A stretch of 40,152 bases of DNA from an uncultured Clostridia bacterium (GCA_947367115.1 CANBCW010000013.1:1-40152), one strand, 5' to 3'; counted from the stretch's first letter, positions 8,001 to 17,442 are shown. Notes: generated by a model not told the origin, from the letters alone. Program-made: numbers and translations.

Positions 8001-11000
8001 ACACCCAGTACACAGTACGTCTGGAGGGCTTCCTGGATTATGGCGACGGCGGCGTTGAAACCAACGAGCGCAACGTTTTCGAATTCCCCCTGGTGGTCGA
8101 CTTCGAGGCTCCCGCTGTTACCGATGTTCAGTACTATTATGAGTACGACAAGACTGAGAAGAAGAACCGCCTGTATGCCAAAGTCGGTATCTACGACAAT
8201 CACTTCTCTATGGCTTCTCAGCTCGGCTATGTGACCATGGGTACGGATGATGATGGCAACAGCAGCGTTGTCATGAAGGCCTTCGATCAGTATATGACCC
8301 CTGTGTATTCTCAGCGCAACAGCACGACCTATGTGACCTATGAGCTGACGGATTACATTTATGAGATCAAGGAAAACTCTCTGAATGCCAATTCCTTTGT
8401 CCTGACTGTCTATGACTATGCGCTGAACCTGGCTACTTATGAGATCGGCTTGCCCGATGACTACATCGATTTCTATTTCGATGGACTGGAAGAGGGTCTG
8501 ACTCTGAGCCCCAATGAGGTCTACTCTCTGGAGCCCCTGGTCTATCCCACAACCGAGTGGTCTGAACTGCTGGAGTTCACCTCCTCCAGACCCAGCGTTG
8601 TCCGCGTTGTCAACAATAAGATCGTTGCAAGCGGCAGCGGCAGCGCAACCATTAAGGTGCGTGATCCCGCCACCAACAAGAGCCTGACATTCCCGGTCAC
8701 GGTTCTGAAAGAAGGGGACGAGGGATACCGCCGGTACGATAAGCCGGTCGCGGACGTGTTTGAGCTGGTCGGCTATGACACGGTGAAGGCGTTCTATATG
8801 GTCAGCAGCGACGATAAGCTTCTGGGTGATACCGGAGATACCCGGTTCTTCAGTGATGGCTACGCGTTGTCCATGTATCCGTCCGAGTCCGTGTCCTTGA
8901 CGCACCGTCTGGATGCCTATTTCCCCAATGATACCAAGGTCGTTTATGAGTCCAGTAACGAGAACATCGTCACGATCAGTGAAAGCGGTGTCGTTACGGC
9001 CAAGAGTGAGGGCTTTGCCTCTGTCTCCGTTCGCGTTATGCTGGACGGCAAGTCCACATATTATTCCGAAAGTGTGACCATTGAAGTCAAGGATCCGTTC
9101 GTTACGACCGGCGCTTCTCTGAGTCATTACTACGGCAACGGCGGATTGGTCTCCATCCCTGCTGACCTGTCCCTGACAGAGATCGGTTCTTTCGCTTTCT
9201 CCAATTTCGACTATGTGATGAAGACGGAAGAGGAACTGCTGATTGATGATGCTTCTCTGAGCAAGCAGTGGTACATCGGTGAAAACACCATCACGAAGGT
9301 CATTATTCCTGAGGGTGTAAAGAAGATCAACTCTTACGCCTTTGCAAACCTGACCGCATTGGAAGAGATTGTTCTGCCGTCCACTATGGAGTCCATTGAG
9401 TATGGCGCGTTCTACGGCTGCTCCTCTTTGCAGAAGATCACCTTCAGCGGTGAGAATAATCTGTTTATTATCAACCAGAGTGCCTTTGAGGGCTGTGACC
9501 TGCAGGGCACCATCGATATGACCGGTGCTTGTGTCATTTCTGACTATGCCTTTGCGGGCAACCAGGATCTTGAGGGTATCGTCACCGACGACAGCCTGCT
9601 GTCCATTGGCCAGTATGCCTTCGCCGGCTGCAAGAGCCTGAAGGATGTGACCATCACTTCCGAAAAGGTCAAGTACGGTGCTTATGCCTTCACAGGCTGC
9701 AAGGCTCTGAACTCCTTCTATGTTAACGCTTCCGTGCTGCCCGAAGGTATGTTCTATGAATGCGAGGGTCTGACTAAGGTCACCATCGGTCCCGATGTCA
9801 ATGACATTGGCCCCTTCGCTTTCCGCACTACTGCGGTGGAGACCTTTGAGGTACAGCCTGGCAATAAGGCCTATAAGGTGCAGTCTGCTAACTATGTACT
9901 GTCTGTTGACGGTACGTCCTTGATTGCTGTTGCTCCCACAATCCGCGGTGAGTTTACTGCTGAGAATATCGGTGGCGCAGCTGTTACTGCGGTTGCCAAG
10001 GGTGCATTCTCTCACAATACAAAGATCAGTTCTGTCAAGCTGCCTGATGTCACATCGGTAGGGGAGTACGGCTTCGGTTCCTCCACTGCGCTGACTTCTG
10101 TTAGCCTTGGCACGTTGACGCAGATTGGTGCGTATGGCTTCTTTGAGACTGCGATCACCACGCTTCCCGATATGGCCGCTGACGCATCTATCGATAAATA
10201 TGCGTTCTCTCATACCGATCTTGTCTCTGTTAATATTCCTGATGGCATGATCCTTCCTGAAGGTGTATTCACCGAATGTCTGAAGCTGAAGACTGTTGTC
10301 ATTGGAAACAATGTCACCATCGGTGACCATGCGTTCTCTGTGGATAAGGATAATGCGTTTACCGTTCGAAACTATAATGAGGATGGTGAGAAGTATTTCT
10401 ATTACGAGTTCAGCACTTCGCTTACTTCTCTGACCATCGGTGATAATGCTGTAATCGGTAAGAACGCTTTTGCTTTCGCCGCCAGTCTGGAGAAGGTTAC
10501 TTTGGGTGAAAATGCGCAGATCGGATCCATGGCCTTCTACAACAACTGTAGCCTGAAGGACATTGATTTGTCTAAGGTTACAACCATCGGTGATTATGCG
10601 TTCTCTGGAGACGTTTACTACATTTGCCTGGATGATAGCATGTCCGTTGCGGCTATCAGCGAGGAAGGCAAGTACATGTACACCTACCACGGTCCTCAGA
10701 TCAAGAAGGTCGATCTTTCTTCCGCTACCTCCATCGGTGAGTATGCGTTCGCCTACTGCCGTGAGATGACCGATGTGGTTCTGAATGATGCAATTACTGA
10801 GCTTCCGCAATATGCGTTCGCTGGCTGTGTTTCCTTGAAAAACATCGACCTGTCCAAGATCGTCACCGTTGGTGATTATGTGTTCATCGAGGATGCCGCC
10901 CTTGAAAAGATCGATCTGTCCTCTGCGGAGTCCGTTGGCAAGTATGCCTTCGTCTACTGCGAAAACCTGTCTGATGTGAAGCTGAGCGAGTCCGGTACGG

Positions 11001-12319
11001 ATATTGCTGAGGGTGCATTCTCCTACTGCGCAGCTCTGACTGAGGTTCAGAATCTGCAGTTTGCGGAAAAGCTGGATAGTTATGCCTTTGCACATACCGG
11101 TATTGTGGAAGCGGATCTGTCCGGTGCTGTTACACTGGGTGACTTTGTATTCCTGAAGGAAGAGTTTACTCCCTTCACTGTTACGCTTGGCAATGCACTG
11201 ACCAGTCTGGGCGATAATCCTTTCGCTATGTGCCTGATCGAGCCTTTCAGCATTGATAATATCGTGAACTTCAACGGTGTCGACTATGTTTCCAAGGTGT
11301 ATACCTACGACATTAGTGACACGGTGAAGGTCATTGATGGTTCTCTGTACTGCAAGATCAAGACCGGTTTGGAACTGATCGTTTATGCAGGCATTGATCA
11401 CACAGATGTTGTTGTGGCCGATGATACCGTCCGCATCACCGCATACGCCTTTGCAGGCAGCGATGTGCAGATGGTGAAGCTGCCCTATACCGTGGCTTCC
11501 ATTGGTCATAAGGCTTTCTACGGCTGTGATGATTTGACTGCCGTGGTCTTCAGCAGCTACTACGCTCCTATCCTGGAGGAAGAGTTTGATGCTGCTTATT
11601 ACGAGTCCTACGAGCATGTTCCCGGCAGCGGTAACTACGGTGAATATGAGGACTATGATGGCACACCTGTGTCTATTGATGGTATGGGACTGATTCCTTA
11701 CTATATGTGGAACGCTACCGGTGGTCAGTATTCCAACGTATACTACGGTGCCAACTTCGTGGACTATGTCGGCTATGTCAATGATAAGCTGACCATGGTC
11801 AAGCCTGTCAACGGTAAGTACTATGATACCTACATTATGGATCAGTACTTCAATCTGAGGATCGATGGCGCGGCTGGCGCGGATGATACGACTCTGGCTG
11901 CCATTGCCGCCATCAACGCCATCCCGGAACGGGTTGTCTATGAGCATAAGCCCATCGTTGAGGCTGCCCGCGCGGCCTACAATAAAATCGCAACCAAGGA
12001 GCAGCAGGCGTTGGTTACCAACTATGATGTTCTGGTGTCCGCTGAGCAGCGTATTACCGCGCTGACGCCTGCCGAACCTGAGCCCGAACCCGCGCCGGTG
12101 CCTAAGACCGGTGCCGCATGGCTTGCCTGGGTCATCATTGCCCTGGGAATCGCGGGGGTTGTAGCTGCGGTATACTTTGACCGTAAGCGGGAAAAAGCTG
12201 TGCAGGAGCCCAAGGATGAGCAGGTTCCTGTTGAAGCAGAGACTCCTGAGCAAAGCGCTGAGGTTGAAGAGAATGCTGAGGTTGAGGAAACCAAAGAAGC
12301 ATCCGAGACAGAGGAGTAA
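5057..12319 (+). CDS. Giant cell-surface subtilisin-like serine protease with BspA-type leucine-rich repeats
   Basis: A 2420-residue secreted S8 protease. An N-terminal hydrophobic segment (about residues 10-27) acts as signal peptide. The catalytic domain shows D213 (AVLDTG), H287 (HGTHVSG), oxyanion N383 and S607 (GTSMACP), with a PA domain inserted between H and S (about 450-570). An Fn3-like domain of the C5a-peptidase type follows, then a Big2-like domain near 1170-1215 and a second Ig-like stretch near 1290-1350. About 28 LRR_5 units span about 1360-2175. After a helical FIVAR-like stretch (about 2265-2335) and a proline/glutamate linker comes VPKTG (2348-2352), one membrane helix, RKREK and a 40-residue acidic tail. 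The start at 5057 fits the promoter. It probably degrades or binds host or dietary protein at the cell surface; peptides could feed the Opp transporter just downstream. Confidence 0.93.
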   Translation: MKTKSLPKVLRMSLICLLVAALVFGILTTPNGEVSGYSASYIELMKNAPALDIQDYLDSSVMFELPENVKDDEEISVIITVDVVNLLDAYEAGDKTMSFKDYALHSDEAADIDQQISAEKAKVLAALDEKKIAYTTGDNYNTLLSGFELRIKAGDFNDTCKTLGDGQGIIVSEVYEKCETELVENEVNVYGTGIFNSSGSGYDGSGMVVAVLDTGLDSNHSAFSPKNFTSSKLGLTYDDVAALIGQTIANEMYGGLTVDDVYINDKVPFGYDYADNDPDVYSTHNNHGTHVSGVIVGKDDTITGVAPNAQLVAMKIFSDVYDSAISSWILSALEDCVVLGVDVINMSLGTACGFARESDEEIMNGVYDKIRQAGISVVVAASNSYNSAYGSEKNGNLPLTSNPDSGTVGSPGTYQGVMSVASINGEETPYLKHGDSIIYFIEANSGAAVEQDFVDNLLGDAESKEMEYVVIPGVGRSADYTGLDVKGKIALVRRGSNTFEEKAMIAEAQGAAGIIIYNNVSGDIKMSIGDAKLAVCSISQDDGETLVAAGNGKLTISRNQTSGPFISDFSSWGPTPSLGIKPEITAHGGNILSAVTGGGYDRLSGTSMACPNLAGVTILLRQYVVENFPDIANDNVKVGEMVNKLMMSTADIALNKNGLPYAVRKQGAGLANLTNCLNTKAYITTYDKNGNAMDKTKLELGDDPAKTGVYEMSFTVHNFGSSALSYDIGAYVLTEGVSDTKTNAGETTVTEEAYALGGAIEVVSVSGGSVNGKNVTVEGGKDAKVTVKVTLTDADKAYLNSSFENGMYVEGYVTLTATSGTDIDLSIPYLAYFGDWTVAPLFDLEYFETDADERDDSIAVEDKNLADAYPSRPIGGVSDDYVSYLGSYYFIQNPDDMIISANKDYIALSNQEGTIHSLRFVWAGLLRNAQKIVITITDDTTGEVIYETVDTDVRKSYGDGGSIYPANVEIEFDTMDYNLSNNTQYTVRLEGFLDYGDGGVETNERNVFEFPLVVDFEAPAVTDVQYYYEYDKTEKKNRLYAKVGIYDNHFSMASQLGYVTMGTDDDGNSSVVMKAFDQYMTPVYSQRNSTTYVTYELTDYIYEIKENSLNANSFVLTVYDYALNLATYEIGLPDDYIDFYFDGLEEGLTLSPNEVYSLEPLVYPTTEWSELLEFTSSRPSVVRVVNNKIVASGSGSATIKVRDPATNKSLTFPVTVLKEGDEGYRRYDKPVADVFELVGYDTVKAFYMVSSDDKLLGDTGDTRFFSDGYALSMYPSESVSLTHRLDAYFPNDTKVVYESSNENIVTISESGVVTAKSEGFASVSVRVMLDGKSTYYSESVTIEVKDPFVTTGASLSHYYGNGGLVSIPADLSLTEIGSFAFSNFDYVMKTEEELLIDDASLSKQWYIGENTITKVIIPEGVKKINSYAFANLTALEEIVLPSTMESIEYGAFYGCSSLQKITFSGENNLFIINQSAFEGCDLQGTIDMTGACVISDYAFAGNQDLEGIVTDDSLLSIGQYAFAGCKSLKDVTITSEKVKYGAYAFTGCKALNSFYVNASVLPEGMFYECEGLTKVTIGPDVNDIGPFAFRTTAVETFEVQPGNKAYKVQSANYVLSVDGTSLIAVAPTIRGEFTAENIGGAAVTAVAKGAFSHNTKISSVKLPDVTSVGEYGFGSSTALTSVSLGTLTQIGAYGFFETAITTLPDMAADASIDKYAFSHTDLVSVNIPDGMILPEGVFTECLKLKTVVIGNNVTIGDHAFSVDKDNAFTVRNYNEDGEKYFYYEFSTSLTSLTIGDNAVIGKNAFAFAASLEKVTLGENAQIGSMAFYNNCSLKDIDLSKVTTIGDYAFSGDVYYICLDDSMSVAAISEEGKYMYTYHGPQIKKVDLSSATSIGEYAFAYCREMTDVVLNDAITELPQYAFAGCVSLKNIDLSKIVTVGDYVFIEDAALEKIDLSSAESVGKYAFVYCENLSDVKLSESGTDIAEGAFSYCAALTEVQNLQFAEKLDSYAFAHTGIVEADLSGAVTLGDFVFLKEEFTPFTVTLGNALTSLGDNPFAMCLIEPFSIDNIVNFNGVDYVSKVYTYDISDTVKVIDGSLYCKIKTGLELIVYAGIDHTDVVVADDTVRITAYAFAGSDVQMVKLPYTVASIGHKAFYGCDDLTAVVFSSYYAPILEEEFDAAYYESYEHVPGSGNYGEYEDYDGTPVSIDGMGLIPYYMWNATGGQYSNVYYGANFVDYVGYVNDKLTMVKPVNGKYYDTYIMDQYFNLRIDGAAGADDTTLAAIAAINAIPERVVYEHKPIVEAARAAYNKIATKEQQALVTNYDVLVSAEQRITALTPAEPEPEPAPVPKTGAAWLAWVIIALGIAGVVAAVYFDRKREKAVQEPKDEQVPVEAETPEQSAEVEENAEVEETKEASETEE
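9115..11570 (+). repeat. Array of about 28 BspA/LRR_5-type repeats inside the subtilase
   Basis: The translated sequence carries a recurring unit of about 20-25 residues with the core I-G-x-Y-A-F, variants being LPEGMF, VGDYVF and LGDNPF. I counted about 28 such cores by eye. This is the Treponema-pallidum-like/BspA LRR_5 family, usually found on surface adhesins. The repeats are diverged at DNA level, so it is an old array rather than a recent tandem expansion. Confidence 0.8.
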
Positions 12320-12331
12320 GTAAACGCAAGA

Positions 12332-12362
12332 CCGGGCAGGGCAGAGACTCTGCCTTGCCCGG
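12332..12362 (+). terminator. Strong GC-rich hairpin between subtilase and next lipoprotein
   Basis: CCGGGCAGGGCAGAG (12332-12346) and CTCTGCCTTGCCCGG (12348-12362) are inverted copies with a single G-T wobble and almost no loop; some top pairs must open to form one. No T run follows, so termination is uncertain. It may instead protect the upstream mRNA end or set the relative level of the next gene, which starts 32 bases later without a visible promoter. Confidence 0.5.
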
Positions 12363-12393
12363 ACCGAATCAACAAAAAGGATGATGCGGAAAA

Positions 12394-13722
12394 ATGAAAT
12401 TGAGAAATAAATCAATCCTGACGGTTTGCCTGCTTTTGGTGACGATGCTCCTGATCAGCGGCTGTGCTGGAGAGAAGAATCCGTATGAAATCAATGACGA
12501 GGACAATTTTAATGTCAGCGTCAAATTTGATGCCAACGGTGGCCTTTTTACAACCAACACTTCTGTGATTGTGGACTCTTTCAATATTTCCGGGCTGCAG
12601 ACGAATAACGCTGGTCAAGTAGAGATCCCTCTGCTTTCGCCTGATGATTCGCAGCGTGGAAAAGATGGCTTCACTGCCTATAATAATGGTTATTTTCTGG
12701 CAGGGTGGTACGCTGAGCGTATTGAAAGCACCGACGAGCAGGGAAATACCGTCTATACCTATTCTGACAAATGGGATTTTAGCGCTGATACATTGAAAGT
12801 CCATGCGAGCGGATCCTATTCCGCTTCCAACCCTGTGCTGACCCTTTATGCGGCATGGGTTCCCATGTTTGAACTTGAAATCTACGATCTGAGCACCGGT
12901 GAATATCTTAATAAAGTAACATTCGATCCCAATGTTACGACAGAACTTGAGCTTCCGGCCTGGAACCAGGAAACCGGTTCAATTGATCAGAATGATATTC
13001 CCGGCAGAGACGGCTATACCTTTAACGCGGCGTATTATGATGCGCAGGGAACACAAATTGTTGACACTGCGGCTATCGCACACTCTGGCGCTGTGAATTA
13101 TGAAAACGGTACTGCGACGAACAGTTCCATGAAAATCTATGTTGATTGGACGGCAGGGGAGTGGTTCCATATCTATACTGCCGAGCAGTTCGTGAAGAAT
13201 GCAAAGCTGAGCGGTAATTATGTGATCCACGAAGATTTGGACTTCGACGGTCTGATCTGGCCCACGACGCTTGTGCAGGGAAGTTTTGCCGGTTCGATTC
13301 AGGGCAATGGTCATATCTTCAAGAATATTCGTGCTGCTCAGACTAATAACTCCAAAACCAATGCGGGTTTGTTCGGACAGCTCAAAGATACGGCTAATAT
13401 TTCTGATTTGATTTTTGAGAATGTAACCTTTACGATCGAAAAGGGCTCTCGCGTTTCCGGTGCTGCCTTTGGTTTGCTTGCCGGTCTGGCCGATTCCAAT
13501 GCAGCTTTGAAGAATATTCAAATTCTGAACAGTACGCTGCAGATCGATACCGGTTGCACGTTCCTTTCCGGTGATTATTCCATCGGTTTGGTATGCGGCG
13601 GTGGCGAAATTTCCGGCATTGATATGTCCGGTATCAGCTGCGTCGTTGTGGGTGAGAATCCCGAAAAGCTGACGGTCACGGTTGAGGGCAACACAGTTAC
13701 CCTGAATTTCATTAGTGAGTAA
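12394..13722 (+). CDS. Lipoprotein with InlB-like and GLUG-like segments
   Basis: A 442-residue lipoprotein (lipobox ISGC, C24) starting at ATG 12394. Residues about 38-155 look like a Listeria-Bacteroides (InlB B-type) repeat: VKFDANGG near the start and FLAGWYAE further on. A second partial copy appears near residues 203-220 (GRDGYTFNAAYYD). From about 270 to 345 the pattern L-D-F-D-G, SFAGSIQGNGH and NAGLFGQL matches the GLUG type of surface repeat. No catalytic motif is visible. It lies between the subtilase and the peptide-binding lipoprotein, so a role in surface binding or in presenting substrate is reasonable, but this is context only. Confidence 0.85.
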   Translation: MKLRNKSILTVCLLLVTMLLISGCAGEKNPYEINDEDNFNVSVKFDANGGLFTTNTSVIVDSFNISGLQTNNAGQVEIPLLSPDDSQRGKDGFTAYNNGYFLAGWYAERIESTDEQGNTVYTYSDKWDFSADTLKVHASGSYSASNPVLTLYAAWVPMFELEIYDLSTGEYLNKVTFDPNVTTELELPAWNQETGSIDQNDIPGRDGYTFNAAYYDAQGTQIVDTAAIAHSGAVNYENGTATNSSMKIYVDWTAGEWFHIYTAEQFVKNAKLSGNYVIHEDLDFDGLIWPTTLVQGSFAGSIQGNGHIFKNIRAAQTNNSKTNAGLFGQLKDTANISDLIFENVTFTIEKGSRVSGAAFGLLAGLADSNAALKNIQILNSTLQIDTGCTFLSGDYSIGLVCGGGEISGIDMSGISCVVVGENPEKLTVTVEGNTVTLNFISE

Positions 13723-13750
13723 TTTTAATTTACATAAAGGAGTGTCACAC

Positions 13751-16321
13751 ATGAAAAAGAGAATTCTCGCTCTGGTACTTTGTGTTGCGATGTGCCTGAG
13801 CATGGGCTCCATGTTTGCTGGATGTGACAGCAAAAAGAGCGTGGATGCCTTCGTCATCATGACCGAACAGTTGGACGGTCTGTTTAACCCCTTCTTCTCC
13901 ACCTCCGCAAATGACGGCACGATCGTTGGAATGACTCAGATCGGTATGCTGTCCTCCAAGCTCAATGCCAATGGTGATGTTGAAGTTGCCTATGGCGATA
14001 ACGAGGCTGTCGTTGTCAAGGATTATGAGATCGTTGAGAATGGAGATACGACAACTTATTATTTTGTTCTGAAGAACGGCATCAAGTTCTCCGACGGTCA
14101 CCCCCTGACTATGGAGGACGTTCTGTTCAACTATTATGTTTATCTGGATCCCGTTTATACCGGTTCCTCCACGCTGTACTCTACTGACATTGTTGGTCTG
14201 TCCGAATACCGCACTCAGACTGTCAGCTCCGGCTCCAACGATAATGATGACCGGATTACCGCTGATGCCTCCAAGAGAGCGCAGAACCGTATTGCTGAGC
14301 TTCTGAACCTGTTTATTTCCAAGAAGAAGGCCTCCGCTACCAGTGAGGTCAGCTATTCTGAAATGGTTGCGGCTATTCAGTCCTACAAGGTCAGCGCCGG
14401 CTACCAGTCCGCTGTTTCCAATGATACGGCCTCTGTTACCAACGAGCAGCTTCTGAAGGACTATGAGTATACCCTGAAGCTCTTCAAGGAGGAGCTGGGT
14501 ACTGATTATGTCGGTGCACAGGAGTCCTATGTTGACGAGCCCTACAAGTCCCACTCTGAGTTCCAGGATGAGATCTTCTGCTTCATGTTCATGGAAGGTT
14601 ACGTGGATATCAAGTACGCTAAGGGCGCTGACGGTAAAGATGACCGTACCAAGATCGATACCTTGACCAAGGCTTATCCTTCTTCCATCACAACGAAGGA
14701 TGCAGCCATCGATTACATCTATAACGACAAGATCTCCCGCGAGCTGGACAGCATCCTGCAGTATTGGGCTACCGCAGGTACTCTGACCACGGAGTACACA
14801 GCTCAGGCCAAGGAAGTTATTCTGCACGAGAATATTTCTGACGATGGCTCTCTGGCTGTTCCCAACATTTCCGGTATTGTGTCTCTGGGTCACACAGATG
14901 CTGCTGGTTCCACCATTAAGGTCAATGGCACTGACTATACGGTTGCCTCCGGACATAATTCCGATGGTACTGTTACCAACACCAACGAGTACGATGTGCT
15001 GCAGATCACGATTAACGGCATTGACCCCAAGGCTATCTGGAACTTTGCGGTTACCGTTGCACCTCAGCATTATTACGGTGAGGGCAGTACGGTTGGCGTT
15101 GATATTGCCAATAACAAGTTTGGCGTTGAGTTCGCCTCTTTCGAGTTCATGTCCAACAAGATTCAGTCTCCCAGAAATGTTAAGCTCCCCATGGGTGCTG
15201 GTTCCTACAAGGTAACCGATGCTTCTAATAGCGATAATCCTTCTGAGAACGATTTCTATAAGGATAATATTGTTTACTTCAAGGCCAATAACTACTTTGA
15301 GACCGTTGGCGAGGGCATTGAGAATGCCAAGATCGAGAAGATCCGCTATCAGGTCGTCAGCTCCAACAACGCCATCTCCGCACTGGAGAATGGTACCGTT
15401 CACTATATTTCCCCCGCTCTGACCACCGACAACTATGAAAAGCTGATGAACATGGGTTCCAAGGGCTATAACATGCTGACCTCCGATCAGCTGGGCTATG
15501 GTTATATCGGTGTCAACGCTTCCAAGATCAATAACATCAATGTTCGTAAGGCGATTATGTGTGCCATGAACACCTCTCTGGCTTTGGACTACTACCGTGC
15601 CGGTACTGCCGAGCAGATCTACTGGAATATGTCCACCGTCAGCTGGGCTTACCCTGACGGCGCTTCCAAGAACGACAATGGCAAGGATTATCCTCAGATG
15701 GGTACCTGGAGCGATGACATCGCTGTCAACAACATCAAGAAGTACATGGAGGCTGCGGGTGTCAGCGAGGGTGATCCCGACCTGCGCGTCACCTTCACCA
15801 TTGCCGGTTCCACTCTGCAGGATCACCCCACTTATAAGGTGTTCCGTGATGCTGCTACTCTGCTGAACAGCCTGGGCTGGGAAGTCACCGTTGTCTGTGA
15901 CACGCAGGCTCTGACCAAGATCGCCACCGGTTCTCTGGAGGTTTGGGCTGCGGCCTGGTCTTCTGCGCTGGATCCCGATATGTATCAGGTCTACCATAAG
16001 GATTCCACCGCTACCAGCACCCTGGCTTGGGGTTACAACTACCTGAAGACCAGCGGCGACCCCGAAGAACTTGACATTCTGGACAAGATGAGCGATCTGA
16101 TCGATCAGGCTCGTGAGACCAACGATCAGTCCGTCCGCGCCGACCTGTATGAGCAGGCCATGGGCTATGTTCTGGATCTGGCCGTTGAGCTGCCTGTCTA
16201 CCAGCGTGATGTGCTGTACGCTTACAACTCCAACGTGATTAAGAGTGACAGCCTGCCCACCGAAGTGAACCCCTATTCTACCCCTCTGGATCGTATTTGG
16301 GAAGTTGAATTCGCCAGCTGA
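13751..16321 (+). CDS. Oligopeptide ABC transporter, substrate-binding lipoprotein (SBP family 5)
   Basis: The 856-residue protein begins at ATG 13751 after AAAGGAG (13736-13742); a GTG at 13715 is in frame but overlaps the previous gene and lacks a ribosome site. The signal ends in lipobox FAGC (C25). The mature part fits the OppA/DppA family: an early LNPFF-like motif, GIKFSDGHPLTMEDV, and a C-terminal lobe with the DPDMYQVYHK segment. It is roughly 250-300 residues longer than usual because of a charged, mostly helical insertion at about residues 150-375. It heads the operon with two permeases and two ATPases directly downstream. Peptide uptake is inferred from the family; nickel or other ligands are less likely given the full OppABCDF set. 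Confidence 0.93.
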   Translation: MKKRILALVLCVAMCLSMGSMFAGCDSKKSVDAFVIMTEQLDGLFNPFFSTSANDGTIVGMTQIGMLSSKLNANGDVEVAYGDNEAVVVKDYEIVENGDTTTYYFVLKNGIKFSDGHPLTMEDVLFNYYVYLDPVYTGSSTLYSTDIVGLSEYRTQTVSSGSNDNDDRITADASKRAQNRIAELLNLFISKKKASATSEVSYSEMVAAIQSYKVSAGYQSAVSNDTASVTNEQLLKDYEYTLKLFKEELGTDYVGAQESYVDEPYKSHSEFQDEIFCFMFMEGYVDIKYAKGADGKDDRTKIDTLTKAYPSSITTKDAAIDYIYNDKISRELDSILQYWATAGTLTTEYTAQAKEVILHENISDDGSLAVPNISGIVSLGHTDAAGSTIKVNGTDYTVASGHNSDGTVTNTNEYDVLQITINGIDPKAIWNFAVTVAPQHYYGEGSTVGVDIANNKFGVEFASFEFMSNKIQSPRNVKLPMGAGSYKVTDASNSDNPSENDFYKDNIVYFKANNYFETVGEGIENAKIEKIRYQVVSSNNAISALENGTVHYISPALTTDNYEKLMNMGSKGYNMLTSDQLGYGYIGVNASKINNINVRKAIMCAMNTSLALDYYRAGTAEQIYWNMSTVSWAYPDGASKNDNGKDYPQMGTWSDDIAVNNIKKYMEAAGVSEGDPDLRVTFTIAGSTLQDHPTYKVFRDAATLLNSLGWEVTVVCDTQALTKIATGSLEVWAAAWSSALDPDMYQVYHKDSTATSTLAWGYNYLKTSGDPEELDILDKMSDLIDQARETNDQSVRADLYEQAMGYVLDLAVELPVYQRDVLYAYNSNVIKSDSLPTEVNPYSTPLDRIWEVEFAS

Positions 16322-16336
16322 TAAAGGGCGTGACTT

Positions 16337-17431
16337 ATGTTAAAATACATTTTAAAAAGAATTGGATATTCCATTCTGGTTCTGCTAGGTGTATCTCTGA
16401 TCATGTATTTTCTTGTTCGCCTGATGCCTGTTGACTACATTCAGAGCAAGATCGATCAGATGAACCAGGGCGGTGCTACGGTTCAGCTCGATACGCAGTT
16501 CGCCATGTACGATACCTATGGTTTGGATTATCCAGATAAGCTGATTCAGGCAAAGATCGATGACCTGACCGAGAAGGGCAAGCTGTCGGAGATCCCTGAG
16601 TGGGAAGCGATGATGTCTGGCGAATCTGGCTGGGCGAAGGTAGAGAAGATCTTTAAGGGTTACTTTACCTGGCTTGGCAATTTGCTTCGCTTGGATCTGG
16701 GTATCAGCTTCAAGTATGGCGTTCCTGTCGCGGATAAGATCGCGCAGCACATGGGTACATCTTTTATGATCGCATTGATCGCGACCATTTTTGAGTTCTT
16801 GATTGCTATTCCTCTGGGCATTACCGCTGCAACGCACCAATATAGTCTTCGCGATTATGTCGTTACCATTCTGGTCATGGTCGGCATCTCCCTGCCTTCT
16901 TTCTTCTTCGGAAACGTGTTGAAAAACTGGCTGTCGCTGCAATTAGGCTGGTTCCCACCGCAGGGTTTAGTGGATGCGACTATGAGCTATACCGGTGTAG
17001 CCCTTCTTGTTGACTATGTCAAGCATCTGTTCATTCCCATTCTGACTGTTGTCATTTTGAGTATCGGTGCCAGAATGCGTATGACTCGTACCAATATGCT
17101 GGAGGTCATGAACTCGGATTACATCCGTACTGCCCGCGCGAAGGGTCTGAAGGAGAGCGTTGTCATCAACAAGCATGCTTTCCGCAATACATTGATCCCT
17201 CTGGTTACATCCATGGCGGGCTTGCTGCCCTCCTTGTTCTCCGGTGCCATTATTACCGAGCAGGTCTTTGACCTGCCCGGTATCGGCAACGTTGCGTTGG
17301 TTGCGATGCAGATTGGTGACATTCCCTTCATCATGGGCTATAACATGTTCCTGGCTGTCCTTAGCGTCGTTGGTGTCCTGTTTGCGGATGTCATGTACGC
17401 CGTGGTCGATCCCAGAGTCAAACTTGAGTGA
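16337..17431 (+). CDS. oppB: Peptide ABC transporter permease, OppB type
   Basis: A 364-residue integral membrane protein of the binding-protein-dependent transport family. It opens with the classic first helix (YILKRIGYSILVLLGVS). The cytoplasmic EAA loop reads YIRTARAKGLKESVVINKHA, the site that contacts the ATPase. The extracytoplasmic loop between the first two helices (about residues 33-110) is longer than in E. coli OppB. The gene begins 13 bases after the binding-protein stop with AAAGGG (16323-16328) upstream, and its stop lies 11 bases before the next start. Confidence 0.95.
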   Translation: MLKYILKRIGYSILVLLGVSLIMYFLVRLMPVDYIQSKIDQMNQGGATVQLDTQFAMYDTYGLDYPDKLIQAKIDDLTEKGKLSEIPEWEAMMSGESGWAKVEKIFKGYFTWLGNLLRLDLGISFKYGVPVADKIAQHMGTSFMIALIATIFEFLIAIPLGITAATHQYSLRDYVVTILVMVGISLPSFFFGNVLKNWLSLQLGWFPPQGLVDATMSYTGVALLVDYVKHLFIPILTVVILSIGARMRMTRTNMLEVMNSDYIRTARAKGLKESVVINKHAFRNTLIPLVTSMAGLLPSLFSGAIITEQVFDLPGIGNVALVAMQIGDIPFIMGYNMFLAVLSVVGVLFADVMYAVVDPRVKLE

Positions 17432-17442
17432 GGAGGTGCAGT

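Noticed and set aside
9115..11570. LRR array considered as CRISPR or DNA tandem repeat
   Set aside because: The repeats are protein-level only, diverged in DNA and in frame; no direct repeats with unique spacers are present.
7940..12415. 1491-codon open frame opposite the subtilase LRR region
   Set aside because: Striking length, but it arises from the few stop-compatible codons in a biased repeat gene. The product shows no fold signature and runs through the intergenic hairpin.
13745..15997. 750-codon minus-strand frame opposite the peptide-binding protein
   Set aside because: Same shadow effect; no start context and no motif.
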